From: Armillaria gallica
Lineage: Eukaryota; Basidiomycota; Agaricomycetes; Agaricales; Physalacriaceae
Assembly (NCBI GenBank): GCA_037576215.1
Contig: JBANDB010000001.1
Span: 7,874,001 to 7,938,000, forward strand
Direction of reading: 5' to 3'
DNA: 64,000 nt
The position numbers and the translations under genes were made by a program. The stretch's first letter is position 1; the number at the start of each line of letters is the position of its first letter. This document shows positions 21,922-33,311 of this stretch, piece after piece. A model generated the notes under the pieces. The model saw only the letters and a program-made list of their open reading frames with translations. It searched no databases and was not told the origin of the DNA.

Positions 21922-22665
21922 GAACCTGTCTTGATTGCATCGGAAGAGCCTCTTGTACTTTAGCCTATCCAATATCCCGAGGTACCCTTTGTTGATGCAG
22001 TCTTTCCTATGTCTTTCAACGTCACGAAAATAGGCTTATAACTTTTACAAGAAAGCCCAAGCATCTATTTGGTCTGCGGAGGAAATGAACTTAGCGCAGG
22101 ATCGTTTCCAGTGGGAAAGCTCCTTGTCAGAACAAGAACGGGCAACGTTCCGTCATGTTCTTGCCTTCTTCACTTCTGCCGATTCTATTGTTGGGGAGAA
22201 TTTGGTGGAACGATTCGCTTGTGAGGTCCAGGTCCCTGGATTTAGGCTCTTCTATATCTTCCAGGCATTGATTGACACTTTCATTCAGGATCCCAAAGAA
22301 CAGAGCACGCTTTTCCACGCTTTCAAGGAAATTCCAGGTGTCAGGAGAAAAGCTGATTGGGCGTTAAAATGGGTCAAGAGCGAGCGCTCGTTTGCTATTC
22401 GAATCGTTGCTTTTACTGCAGTAAAGGGCATCTTCTTTTCTGGCTCTTTCGCTACTATCTTCTGGTTGAAAAAAAGGGGGTTGATGCCAGGTTTTACATT
22501 CTCTAACGAACTTATCGCTCGTGATGAAGCTCTGCACATGCAGTTTACTTGTTATGCGTATTCAAACTTAAGGAATCAGCTCGAAGATGACGTCCTTTGA
22601 GCTATCATCATCGAGGCTTCAGAGGTGGAACAACTTTTTTGGTAAGGTAAGCGCATTTGCATACA
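21922..22665 (+). pseudogene. Ribonucleotide reductase small subunit (R2) pseudogene
   Basis: The translation tracks R2 proteins closely. It opens with EPVLIASEEPLVL-stop-PIQYPE, then an intron (about 21980-22032), AYNFYKKAQASIWSAEEMNLAQDRFQW, HVLAFFTSADSIVGENLVERF, DPKEQ, KKRGLMPGFTFSNELIARDEALH. Key lesions are visible. The segment that normally follows GFQ and holds the Glu-x-x-His iron ligands and the radical Tyr (AMENIHSEMYSL in animals) is deleted in frame, the exon passing from YIFQ straight to ALIDTF. The later ligand Glu in VEGIFF is Lys (VKGIFF). TAG and TGA codons lie near 21961 and 22598, the second followed by residual in-frame similarity (AIIIEASEVEQLF). R2 supplies the tyrosyl radical for dNTP synthesis; this copy could not. 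Confidence 0.88.
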
Positions 22666-22669
22666 CGAA

Positions 22670-23480
22670 GTAGCGAGGATCTATCGAAAAATATTGCCAA
22701 GCCAACATCTCACCGCCTCGGAGCTCTCAAAGATCTCTCGATGGTATTCAGGTGAATATAACACATCATAATATTCTGGATAATCTTTTAACAAATGTTC
22801 TTCTCCATCGGGAAGAACCTGATCCTCATCGAGGACTCGAACCCGCCGACAAGGAGATTTTAGAAGACCGAAAGCCATGAAGTGCCAAGCAATAGATGCA
22901 ACAAACAACCAAAGCTTCCAAAGAAGCAGATAAGTTACGCAGGGCGTAGCCACCAAGCGACGTCCCTTACAAAAATAAGGGAAAGCATGTTAGCGCAGAG
23001 ATGGTGTCACAGACTGACGAACAAAGATCCAGAGTCAAATTTCGGAGAAACATACTTTGTGACGCTCAGACAAGGTCAATCTGCTCGAGCGAACATAAGA
23101 ATTAAGGATTGCATAAAAGCCATCCAACCGTACCAACAGTCGCAATTCCAAGCTTCGGACTCGATTCGTAGGCACGACAACAAGAGGTACGTTTTGTTTT
23201 TATTCCGCTTGCCTCTTGCAGGTTTTCAGCAGTTTTTTTTTCTTTCTTGTTTCGAGACCTCGCATCGAGACATCCCGGAACAAAACGGTTCCCACATGAT
23301 TAATACGGGCGATACATCCGAGACGCCGTTCGTCTCATGACAGAAAACTAGCCATAAAGAGTACTGCTCGTGACTTTTTTTAGCCCCTAATTTGACGGGT
23401 TGGCAGGAGGATGGTCGTTATCTCTCCTGGTAAGCCCTCTGTCGTTTCCTCTTATTCATCGGAAAGAATCGGGGATGCCG
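22670..23480. other. No gene recognised
   Basis: The end of the R2 similarity fades here. A T-arm-like sequence on the minus strand (GCGGGTTCGAGTCCTCG near 22834-22850) is another possible tRNA remnant. No coding exons are supported until the NAPE-PLD-like gene. Confidence 0.4.
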
Positions 23481-23484
23481 CTCC

Positions 23485-23494
23485 TTTATATAAG
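23485..23494 (+). promoter_or_regulatory. TATA box of the intact NAPE-PLD-like gene
   Basis: TTTATATAAG lies 47 bp upstream of the start codon at 23532, in a compact promoter. The equivalent position in the second copy (about 25834-25843) reads TTTTTATAAG, and in the third TTTCTATAAC, with similar downstream sequence in each case. Confidence 0.65.
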
Positions 23495-23531
23495 AGCAAC
23501 TCGAAGACTAAGCACAGTTATCTCTACAGCT

Positions 23532-24874
23532 ATGCTTTCTACCACCGCCATCCGCGTCGTTGACGAGGACAAGAAAGAGAAAGCAGGTCGCCCAGCCCAT
23601 TGGACATCTGACAAGCCAGTATGGTTCCAGAATCCGTGGCCAAGCTGGAGGGCGAACGGGAGGATGGATATGCTGAGTATGGTGCGTGCTTTTGCTCTTG
23701 CTCTTCCATCGCTAATCGTTTGATAGTTTGCTCATGCTTCGCACAACATGCCTGCCTTACCGAAAGACGGCATTATTGGGATTCCCGTGAGGACACCGAC
23801 ATGGGGCACGGAAGAGGGGCATCAAGGCGAGATCAAGGCGACGTGGTTGGGTCCCGCTTGCTTCCTCGTCGAGCTGCCGTTTGTGGCTTCGCTAGAGAGA
23901 GGCGCTAGGGTGCTGTTTGACCCTGTCTTCAGCGACAGATGTTCGCCTACCCAGTTTCTCGGCCCGAAAAGGTACACCGAGCCACCGTGCAAGATTGAAG
24001 ATATTCCAGAGATAGACACCGTCATCATTTCGGTGAGCAACCTGCCGTTCAACTAAGCCACGGCTAATACTGTTGATAGCATAATCATTACGACCAGTAC
24101 GTGTCGTCCTCCGCAGTCCCACGGCCTACTAACATTTCTTAGCCTAGACAATCACACATTATCCACGCTTTTCAAACGGGCCCGTGCACCGCATATATTC
24201 GCTCCTCTAGGCAATGATAAACATTTCGAATCGATCGGGGTACCCAATGGACACGCGCATACACTCGATTGGTGGGACGCACGACGCGTCGAAATACCCG
24301 GCACGTCGTTCAAGCTGACTTGTACTCCTGCCCAGCACTTCACCGGCAGGGGGCTACACGATCAGGGAAAGACCCTCTGGTCCAGCTGGGCCGTCGAGGG
24401 CGAGGGTAAGAAAGTATACTTCGCTGGTGATACTGGTTACCGATCCGTTAAGGATGGAGAGAATGAGTCGGAGAGACCAGTTTGTCCTGCGTTCAAGGAG
24501 ATCGCGGAGCGCTTTGGTGGTTTCGATCTGGCGATGGTTCCTATTGGGTACGTGCAGTTCGTATCTGCGTTTCTTTATCTCACGTCTTTCTAGAGCGTAC
24601 GAACCGAGGTGGTTCATGTCAACTATACATTGCGCACCACAGGATAGCGTTCGTATCTTCAAAGATGTCAAGGCGAAGAAGGCGGTTGCGATGCATTGGG
24701 GGTGAGTCTTCTTTCACGCGTTTCTTTCGGGTCCTGATTCTTTCCAGGACGTGGATCCTAACGACGGAGGAGGTTACGGAACCACCGAAGAGACTTGCTG
24801 AAGAGTGCGAGAGGATTGGTATAGAGGATGGCGACTTTCTTGTCAGTGATATCGGCGAGACGAAATACTTCTAA
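23532..24874 (+). CDS. NAPE-hydrolysing phospholipase D-like protein (metallo-beta-lactamase fold)
   Basis: Six exons (23532-23681, 23727-24032, 24080-24096, 24143-24547, 24594-24701, 24748-24874) join in frame with GT-AG introns to give 370 residues, close to the usual length of the family. The exon arrangement rebuilds the metal motif HNHYDHLD across two introns. Other ligands are visible as the His of PAQHFTG, Asp of YFAGDTGY and His of AVAMHWGTW. The GxPVRTPTWG and FDPVFSDRCSP segments are also characteristic of NAPE-PLD and its yeast relative Fmp30. The enzyme family cleaves N-acylphosphatidylethanolamine to N-acylethanolamine and phosphatidic acid using two zinc or iron ions. I see no frameshift. 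It is the only intact member of a local family with three broken copies. Confidence 0.9.
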
Positions 24875-25700
24875 TATTCCATCTAATGTTGGTCAATTCG
24901 CAGTACATTCCAGTAGAAATGAAACACGGTGGGCAGTCCAACCTAGTGCTTGCTTCGCATAACCCATTCCAACACACGCTGCGCAAACATAAGACCAAAA
25001 TCACTGATTCCCTCAAAAACAAGTCTTTTCTACATGCACACCTTATTCAGCCTCGGGGGATATATTTAACCGTGAGCGGACATTGTTCGTGTCACTGTTA
25101 TACCACTTAACCTGACAAGGACGGTCGTACAGTGTTCGTCATAGAGCCGTTGCTGAGCAATACTTTGGATGCAAGAGGATGAGATGTAAACGAAACAACG
25201 CGGAGTTGTCATCGAATATAGGGAATTGAACCCCAGGTACCTTCAATAATGCGCCAGTGATTCCGAGAGACTTGAACTAAGTGCGAAAATGAGCCTTAGT
25301 TCTGAGACGCTCAACTCGTTCCTCGGAGGAGCTACTCGCATTGTGGAGCGGAAGAAGTGGAAAGGCGAATGAGCACTCGAGCGTAGAACTCACTGCAAAC
25401 ATCGACGATATTAGTACAATTCCGCCGCATGTCCACTTTCACGGTCCTTGCATTCTAGCACACTGGGAACTAAGATCACAGTTAGCAAATTCCTCCGAGG
25501 AACGCGCTGTTTCTTATACGCATGGTCTCTTCGCTTAGCATTTATTGGCGAAGCGTCTAGACAGATAACAAGGACGAAAATGTCGGATAAAGGGAGTTAA
25601 ACCCAGAATGGACTAACTATCGTATAGTACCGTATCCGAATATATATTGAAGATCCTCCCGCAAAATTTAACCTCAAAGCACGACTAATCCTGCAAATTG
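24875..25700 (-). other. Downstream spacer with tRNA-like remnants
   Basis: Minus-strand T-arm-like sequences occur near 25214-25226 (GGGGTTCAATTCCC) and 25591-25603 (GGTTTAACTCCC). The 25140-25280 stretch is similar to 44035-44170 downstream of the third NAPE-PLD relic, including GAACCGTTGCTCAGC-like sequence, so the tRNA-like units were duplicated together with the phospholipase gene. No coding exons are supported. Confidence 0.5.
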
Positions 25701-27130
25701 TACGCCGAGAGTGATTGTCACGGGAACAGAAAGGCAGACAGTACCAAGCCGTGTATGCGCCGGGGTATCGGCAAGAGCCGGCATACGTCATCATTGCCGC
25801 GCATCAGTGCATGAGTCGGTACGTATGCCATTCCTTTTTATAAGATCGGCTCAAAGACAGAGCACCCGCCCTGACTCTCATCCACAGCTGTGCTTCCAAA
25901 CCTGGTCGTTGTCGAGGACAGATAGAAAAAGGAAGTCGCCCAGTGCCCTGAACCTCTGACAACATTGGCTCCAGAACCCGTGGATGTGTTACAGGACGAA
26001 CGAGAGGATGGATGCTTTGAGTATAGTGTATTTTGTCACTTCTCAGCCTGGTCCTTCGTCGTTAATCATCTGATAGCTCCCCTGCATCATATGCAACAGC
26101 CTTATTCCAAGTGGGAACGATTGAAATTCCTTTGTGGATGTCAACACAGAGGAGCAGTCAAGCCGACATGGTTAGGCTACGCTTTTTTCCTCATCGGACT
26201 CCCGTTTCTCGGTTTACTAGGGAGAGGCACAAGGGATCTGTTCGACCCTGTGTTCAGCGATAGGTACTCGCCTAGTCAGTTTCTCGGCCCGACGAGGTGC
26301 ATCGAACCGCCTTTTGGTGAGGCACACCTTCTTGGTACCTGCCGCGGCTAATGCTGTTGATAGCGTAATCATTATGGCCAGTACGAGTCGTCGTCTTCAG
26401 CCCCGCCGCCTACTAGCCTTTTTTTAGTGTAGACAACCACACTTTATCCATGCTCGTTGAAGAACCTGGCTACAATACACGCATACACTCGACTAATGGA
26501 ATGTGTAGTGCAGGGGGATACCCGGTACGTCCTTCAAGCTAACTTGTATTCTCGGGCAGCATTTTACCGGTGCCGGGCTGCTTGGCGAGGGAAAGACCTT
26601 CTAGTCGTGTCGGGCCTTTGAGCCTGAGGGTAAGACGATCCATTTTCGGGTGGTACTTGGTACCAGTCCTTCAAGGATGGAGAAGACGAGGTGGAGAGAT
26701 CGGTGTATCCTGCGTTCAAGGAGATTGGAGAATATTTTCCTTTCTTTCTATTTGGCGATAATTCCTATAGGGTATGTGCAGTGTTGTTTACGTCTGATGC
26801 CCTTCCAGGGCGTACAAACCAAAGTTCCTTCCGTTGTTGACAACCTAGAGATAGAGCGAATACCTTCAACTTGCTTCGGTAAACTCCTGTTTGAGCTTAT
26901 CTTTTCCTCCGCGCCGTTTATGACCCAGGATCTATACCAATCTTGCTTTGAGTCTCGGTTTTTCAATGTGTGGATCAACACCCGTTGGTATCGGTTGACA
27001 ACAATCGTAGGTACGTGCTATAACATATGTATACTTCATTCTCCTTTGCTTACCTTTATGCCCCTTACAGGCATCGCCGCACCCCAGGTTCAGTCGTTTC
27101 TAACCCCTTGTGTTAATGAGCTTTCGTAAT
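25700..27130 (+). pseudogene. Second NAPE-PLD-like copy, degenerate
   Basis: Promoter-like sequence (TACGTCA at 25784, TATA-like near 25835), then diverged versions of all exons in order: a DEREDGCFEYS region, KPTWLGYAFFLIGLPFLGLLGRGTRDLFDPVFSDRYSPSQFLGPTR, the metal-motif exon (about 26366), the lid and the GDT region. The His-Asn-His-Tyr-Asp motif has become Arg-Asn-His-Tyr-Gly, removing two metal ligands. Several stops and frameshifts follow, and the region coding the last metal-binding His is not recognisable. It is a direct duplicate of the 23532-24874 gene in the same orientation. Confidence 0.85.
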
Positions 27131-27829
27131 TCTACAGCCCGTCAAAATCTTCAAATCTCCTACCGTAGAATGGTCACTCTTTGTTTTGAAAGGGCCTACC
27201 TAATCCATTCCTGAAAAGTTGAGACCGTTAGCGACGAATTGACTGTAGGTGGTCATGGACCAGTTTGTTTCATCTTCTCATGCTCCATACACGCGGGGGA
27301 TGGCGTGGGTATGAGCCATCCGCAATCGTCGAAATGTCGGGTCGATCCTACTCTCCTGAAGACAATGCAGAGTCAGTTGAAGGATTTTTTTGCGTGCGTA
27401 TCTTTATTTTTTTCACATAATAGGATCCTTAAAACTCAGCAGTATGACAGTGCGACGAATGAAGATGCGAGATTTACATTGATTTCCTGCTCGAAATATC
27501 TTGAAAAGCCCTGGCTTGGGTTTCCAAGACTCGAAGCCTGAGTGGCAAGGCCGAGCCCTGTCAAAGCTCGACACTACGACCTGGCATTGAAGGGCCGAGC
27601 CTGACCTAGCTTTGGGGCTTATGCCAACCGCTGTAGACCACTCTTTCCATGGCACAGCCTTTCAGTTAGTTCACTCTTCACATTCATTCGCAAATGCCCC
27701 TGAGTGCTTTGTACAATTCATGAAACAGACGCCTTACTCTCAGTCTTAAAGGACTCGCCTGCTTGCTTCAACCGCCAACCACGTCTCGTCCTCATATTCA
27801 ATCTCTATATTCATCTATTAGCTTTTGGC
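27131..27829. other. No gene recognised
   Basis: Spacer between the second NAPE-PLD relic and the DUF6535 gene. A short inverted similarity (GAGCCCTG/GGCCGAGCC around 27540-27610) is present but no coding exon is supported. Confidence 0.4.
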
Positions 27830-30487
27830 ATGTCCAACGATCCTCCACCTAACATTCTCCCGGCACATCATGCTGTTAATTCGGTGAATACTCTCCATCA
27901 AACTCGGTCTAACATTATACTAATGAGATGTCGACACCTAGACGTTCGCTAACTCAACAGAGACGAGGAATGAATCCTCATCTTCATTGAAAGCAGACGC
28001 TAGCAGCCATGTAGAGGTAAACAATCCACTTGTTATTGTTCAGCACCATTGTAATGTAAATCCGCTTTACAGCATATCTCACGCGATGCTAATGCATTGC
28101 CACATTCGCATGGGCATAATATTCCAAACGGCATTCAAAGATCCGATGCAGCCGCGTACGAATGCGCCCTTATTGCTCAGAAATACGATGAAGGTGCCTG
28201 CAAAGACTGGAAAGAAGAAATCGATACTCTTTTAGTATTTGTATGTGTTCCTTACTTCTTGTCAAAGGACATCCATAAGCGTGTCTTATGCTGTGATTCT
28301 TTAGGCTGGTCTTTTCTCTGCGGTTGCTACTGCATTCCTCATCGACTCCTACAAGTGGCTAACGGTCATGGACTCGGATACAGCGTTCTTACCCACTCAG
28401 GTCCAGAAAAGGATCAATGTTTATTGATTCTTAAGCCTCCTCCTTGCACTCTCCTCGGCATCCACTGGCATGCTATGCAAACAATGGCTCCGGGAGTACA
28501 TAAGAGATGCGGGTCGCAGTTCAAAGAATGCACTCTGTGTACGACAGATGCGACTGGAGGGATTATCGGCATGGAAAGTGGAAGCAATGATTTCGACTAT
28601 CCCACTTCTTCTCCAGATCGCCCTTGTACTATTCTTCATCGGTGTGCTGGAGCTTCTATGGCCACTAGAGAAGACCGTTGCCATTCCATTCACGGTTATT
28701 GGTGCCTTTGTGATATCATTCCTCCTCTTCACCACTCTGGCTCCCTCCACACAATATTGCTATGTGATTTTACGCCGTTCCCTTGCCCCTTTACCCCCTC
28801 AATGTCCCTATAAATCCCCGCAGGCTTTGTTACTCGTCAGCCTGTTCAACCGGATTTCTTCTGGCTGTCCTCTGTTCGACCAGACATCTTCGATCGTCAC
28901 TGTGCCTTTTCACGTTCTGACTTGCTTGACCGAAAGCTAGCAAAGCACTGTCCGTCGTGGTCGAAATACGACCTATATTGGGTGAAGGACAATGCTGGTA
29001 CAGATGCGTCAGTCATGGCCTGTCCCGCAGTGGAACATTACCTTGACCGCTGCATTTCTTGGTTAATGTGTCATTTCGATTCTCCGAATTTACAGACTTC
29101 GCTATATCATGTTTTTTGGAACTCGATCCAAAGCTATGGTCAGCGCACTCACGTCGGGCTTTGCTTAGCACAGAATCACATTCCAGAGCTTTTCCGTCGG
29201 AGGAATATCGATGCCACAAATAGCAATCATAAATTAAGCGCTTCCCTCGCCGAGGAAAGGAGGGATGAACTTCTTTTCGAATCTGTGGAAAAACATGAGG
29301 GTTATTATCGTCTATCCAATAGAACCCACAAAATGCTCCTTGGAACTTACAGCGAATGGTCGGCATGCTCATGGGATACTCGTTATATATCTCGATGCAA
29401 TGCCGATTTCTCCGCAGCATCCTTGCTGTACTTATCAGAAAGGAGTGGTCTTGCTGGCCTGAAGCATTGTGTACGGCTCATTAAAGCACATCTCACACAC
29501 CCCGACGAAAATGATTACAATTTTATTATACCACCCGGTGTCCATGCCCCGTTCAATGTTCATATTGTCGCGGTGACAGAAGGTGTTGATTTTCTAAATT
29601 CTTCTGGTCAGTCAATGGTTCATTCTTTGTTTGGCGGAAGTGTATTAAACCGATTCATAGATACAGGGCTCGAGGGAGACCTATATGATTGCGCTAGATT
29701 ACTCCTCAGCAAGGACAATCTCTCTGTTACCCCAGACTCAGAGCAGCTCGCTATTGATCTCGGAAATCTTCGAGAGCTAGACCTGAATGGGACAGATGAC
29801 TCCTCGTCTGAGCATCTCGATAATCAGACAAACCCGATAAACCCACTGGTAGCTCAAGCCGTTTGGATGGCTGAAATGGCATCATCGCATATCCCCACCT
29901 TGTCCCCATATACCTTGCCATATCTTCCCCAGTTCTTGCGTTTTCTATTAAAGAAGGCCTCTACCTTCCAAACGCACAGTCAATATGTTTGTATGCTCAT
30001 GACAGATATGGGCAGCTATTTAAAGGAACTTCACTCCCCGAAGTTTGGGATGCCTGTTATGGTGCGACGAGATCATGTCCGCGCATTTATTAACCTCGCA
30101 ATCCAGTTCTATGAACATCGGACCACCGAGTCTGATAACGGTCACCATCTCGATCTGCATTCATATCCAGAGATCCTTGCTTTCATTCAATGTCTGCGAA
30201 ATTCGGCTGCATTGCTGAACGTACAGGAGGATCGTGCCGAATGGCGAGATATTCTAAAACGATGTGGCTTAGAGGACCCTCCTTCTGAGTCCACTCTGTT
30301 GGAGGAAATCGCGTCAATTCCGTTGCCTCCTGAGGACCTGGATATATGGGAAATTCCTGCACAGCCCAGTCTTCACGGTGTCAACATCCCACACCTACTC
30401 GGCCAAGTTGAGCAGATTGAGAAACATCGGAACACAGCACATGTAAATATGGCCGACTCCGAGAGCTCTCAGTCCAGTTCTCCATAA
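27830..30487 (+). pseudogene. DUF6535-containing membrane protein, probably broken
   Basis: The core is a DUF6535 domain: a CKDWKEEIDTLLVF segment, an intron (about 28242-28304), then AGLFSAVATAFLIDSYKWL (first membrane segment), a linker, and FLSLLLALSSASTGMLCKQWLREY with two further hydrophobic segments (STIPLLLQIALVLFFIGVLELLW and VIGAFVISFLLFTTLAP). A 520-residue helical cytoplasmic region follows (open to 30487). A TGA at about 28424-28426 stands where Trp is expected before FLSLLLAL. A one-base frame change is needed near 28820 between CPYKSPQ and TRQPVQPDFFW. The first exon (MSNDPPPNILPAHH) and its splicing are uncertain. The family is abundant in Agaricomycetes; its function is unknown. 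Confidence 0.75.
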
Positions 30488-32936
30488 CTGTTGAATCGAA
30501 GACTGCTTCGAGTTCTCCATTGTCGAAATCGAGGGAACGATATCGAAAATAGTATCGGGGTAGATCCCATTGGCATTGGGGCCATTCCTAATGGGACAGT
30601 GGCTCCAGTAGATCAAAGTGGGCAGTAGCGCTTTGGAAAGTCCAAGACATCCGTCTTTGAAACTCCAGAATTCTTGTGGTGGTATTGAATCGTTTCTAAT
30701 ATCTCTCTAAATTTCAGATTTTGAGTTTTGGTTTTTATGCTGTACTCAGTAGCGGTGATTGAGGATACTTGCGTTCGTGATATACATAATACTTACACGG
30801 CTTGGAACTAGGTTACTTTTTGGGTTCTTCACTAGATGATACCGAGTGGTCGAGTTGTTGCTCTCGCACCAAGGAATACTAAGAAGCTGCTCAATGACGA
30901 AAATCTTCACCACACATGCTTTTGCTCGCGGGATGGTGTTCCATCGTTTCGGCGCAAATACCAATGCGAGGACAACATCGACATGGGGATTACTAGTCCG
31001 TGTACCATCTCGCTCGGGTTCCATACATCTGTAAGAAACACTCCGGACAACAAAGTCAGATTGTAGAACGAAGAGAGAAAGGAAACATCACTCCAGCAAA
31101 GAGTCAAAGTCAGTACTTCTACTGCTAGTTGCGTCTATGTATGATCTTGCTGGCGTCGTAAAATACATGCTCGAATACATCAATGTAAGTAAATCCATTT
31201 ACTTACCGTTGCTTGTGGGACGATGATATATCGTGTTGGTGAAATACAGAAGCAGGTGAGACTTGAATGGGGGCTTCATCAGTTGTATCAAGGCAACTGG
31301 AGGAAGACGCTGGAGGATATCTGTGTATGTAATGAAGGCAGAGCAGAAACATCACGTACCTTTCCTTACAGGACGACGATCCACCTTCTTGAGGTTATCC
31401 TGGGACAGAAGCGTGAAGAGATCTATGTCTAGGATAAGGACAGAAGTATAAAATCACTTCCTGTCACTCGTTGGATGACGTCCAATCATCCCAGCGCAAT
31501 ATGAAAGTCCGTAAGACATTAAGGTACACTTAGACAGAAGCTCGAAGATATAAAGGTATACAATGAAGCCAAGAAGGCGATGTCAATCACGTTTGTTTGC
31601 CGGACAATGTGTACGGTGGCTCCTATATGGCTCCCTTCTTCAGGAAGAGAATGGAAGGGTTCAGTATACAGAACGGCGAAAAAAAGCTAAGATAGCTTAC
31701 CTTTGCTCGCGAGACGGAGATCCATCGTCTCGAAGCTATATTTCTGGAGGTACAATGTTCACGAGGGCGAGAAAAGTGTATTTCTCGCTGCAGTGGATTC
31801 CTAAGAGAAATTTGGAAGAAGTAAGTGAGTGGAACGACCAAAGGCCGATAAGATGACTCACCCTTGCTTGCGGGACAATGATCCGTCGTCTCGGCGTATT
31901 GTCGAGAGCGTCCAATAGGTTGATGATGATGTTTTCAACTTCACGGAGTGGTGGTATTATCAGAGATAAACCGTACGCGCGGGCAGCTAGAATAAGCTGA
32001 TAAGTGCAGGTTGGTACCAAACGATGCAACGAGAAGGATAACATGCCCATCCATTCTACCTTCTTGTTCCCATGGTAGGGTGAGGCTCCTAGAGCATTAT
32101 GCACACTCTGCCGTAGATTATGAAGGCGATTATCTGCAAAAAGCGAGAATGGGTGTCAAAATGGGTGTCTGAAAAACTCGTCAGCTACGATTGCCGAGGT
32201 GAACAGCACATACCGAAGCATGAGTAATGAGTATACATTGTAACTAACCTTCTATAGTGCAGCAGTAAGAAATATATCAAATTGAGTGAACGATGACCCG
32301 CAGACTCGGACTGCTCGGCAGAGGAGTCTCCCATCCGACACAAACCTTGCCACTGTAAACTGCAAACTTTGTGTGCAATGGCCAGTAGCTATGAGGTTCG
32401 TCTATATTATCAACCGATGACAGGCAAGCAGAGAAGTTATTATATACAGGAACAAGGGATGCGAGACAAAGCTTGTAAGCTCCAGCTCACTGAAAGACCC
32501 AACTGAAGCTTACCGTTATTTGCAGTATCACATTGAATGTGTAGGGCTTGTAAGATAGAGAAGCACGGCCATTAGGCCAGAGAGTAATACAAAGTGGAAT
32601 AGTATTGAAAAATGAAACGCGATGACAACGCGATCTGCTTGCGATTGGCTTGCGATGCGGGGACACCCGGGGGAAATTCAAATCACACGGGTAGACAAGG
32701 TATCACATGATATATCCTATTGTAGAAGGTATCTCTCGCGGTGGTCGGTCGGTCGACTGGCTGAGGGATAAAATATTTTTTGGACCCGATATGATGTATT
32801 TAAAATGCGAAAACCCCTTGTCTGTCATGCAAGATGGCTTAGGCTATGTAGAGATCACACGCCCCTATTTATCGGTAGCAATGATGATGTATGAGGAGGT
32901 GAAGGGGGGAAAGTGGGTGGAAGGTATGATGTATGT
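30488..32936. other. No gene assigned; recurring short motif
   Basis: A motif near TGCTYGCGGGA-N6-GATCCRTCGTCTCG recurs at about 30921, 31704 and 31868, with weaker versions at 31215 and 31367. On the minus strand the copies translate as PKRWNTIPRAK, SRRWISVSRAK and PRRRIIVPQAR, so they may be tandemly duplicated exons of an unknown protein. Neither a full frame nor a known domain is evident. Confidence 0.35.
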
Positions 32937-33311
32937 TGATACTGTTTGAATCACTTCGAATGTCACATGCCACGAAGGGTGCATTCGTATTCGCAAAATG
33001 ATCATGTGTCACACGTCTCAAGGGCCTCATTCGGCAAGATTGAGCATCACAAAGTCAAAAAAAGTGCCAAATTTGATGAAAAACAACCCAAAATTGAAAA
33101 AAAAAAATTTCTCCGATATATTGGTATTAGCTCATTTCTAGCCCGCTGCTGGGTGTTACATGCCTTGAATTTTCGAGTAAAATATACCTTGATAGGAATA
33201 TTATTCGGATTTTGTACGAATGTCACTGTCACTGACCCCGTATTCAATCATTTGGCAAGGTACAAATGTGTCCCGTGTCACAGGCCATTCGAAGTGATTC
33301 AAATGGTACAG
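32937..33311. mobile_element. MITE with 18-bp terminal inverted repeats (359 bp)
   Basis: The element at 32945-33303 begins with TTTGAATCACTTCGAATG and ends with its exact inverse complement. Just inside, both ends carry GTGTCACACG/TGTCCCGTGTCAC-like sequence. The flanks TGATACTG (32937-32944) and TGGTACAG (33304-33311) agree at six of eight positions and may be a decayed target-site duplication. The interior is AT-rich and non-coding. Confidence 0.7.

Noticed and set aside
21922..22665. Functional R2 gene starting at 22085
   Set aside because: The ATG at 22085 is internal to the conserved FYKKAQASIW...MNLAQDRFQW block and the radical site is deleted.
31736..32104. Pheromone receptor or pheromone precursor at this locus
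   Set aside because: Hydrophobic segments and a CVVK-like tail were noticed, but no STE3 motifs or a terminal CaaX in a proper short precursor frame could be supported.
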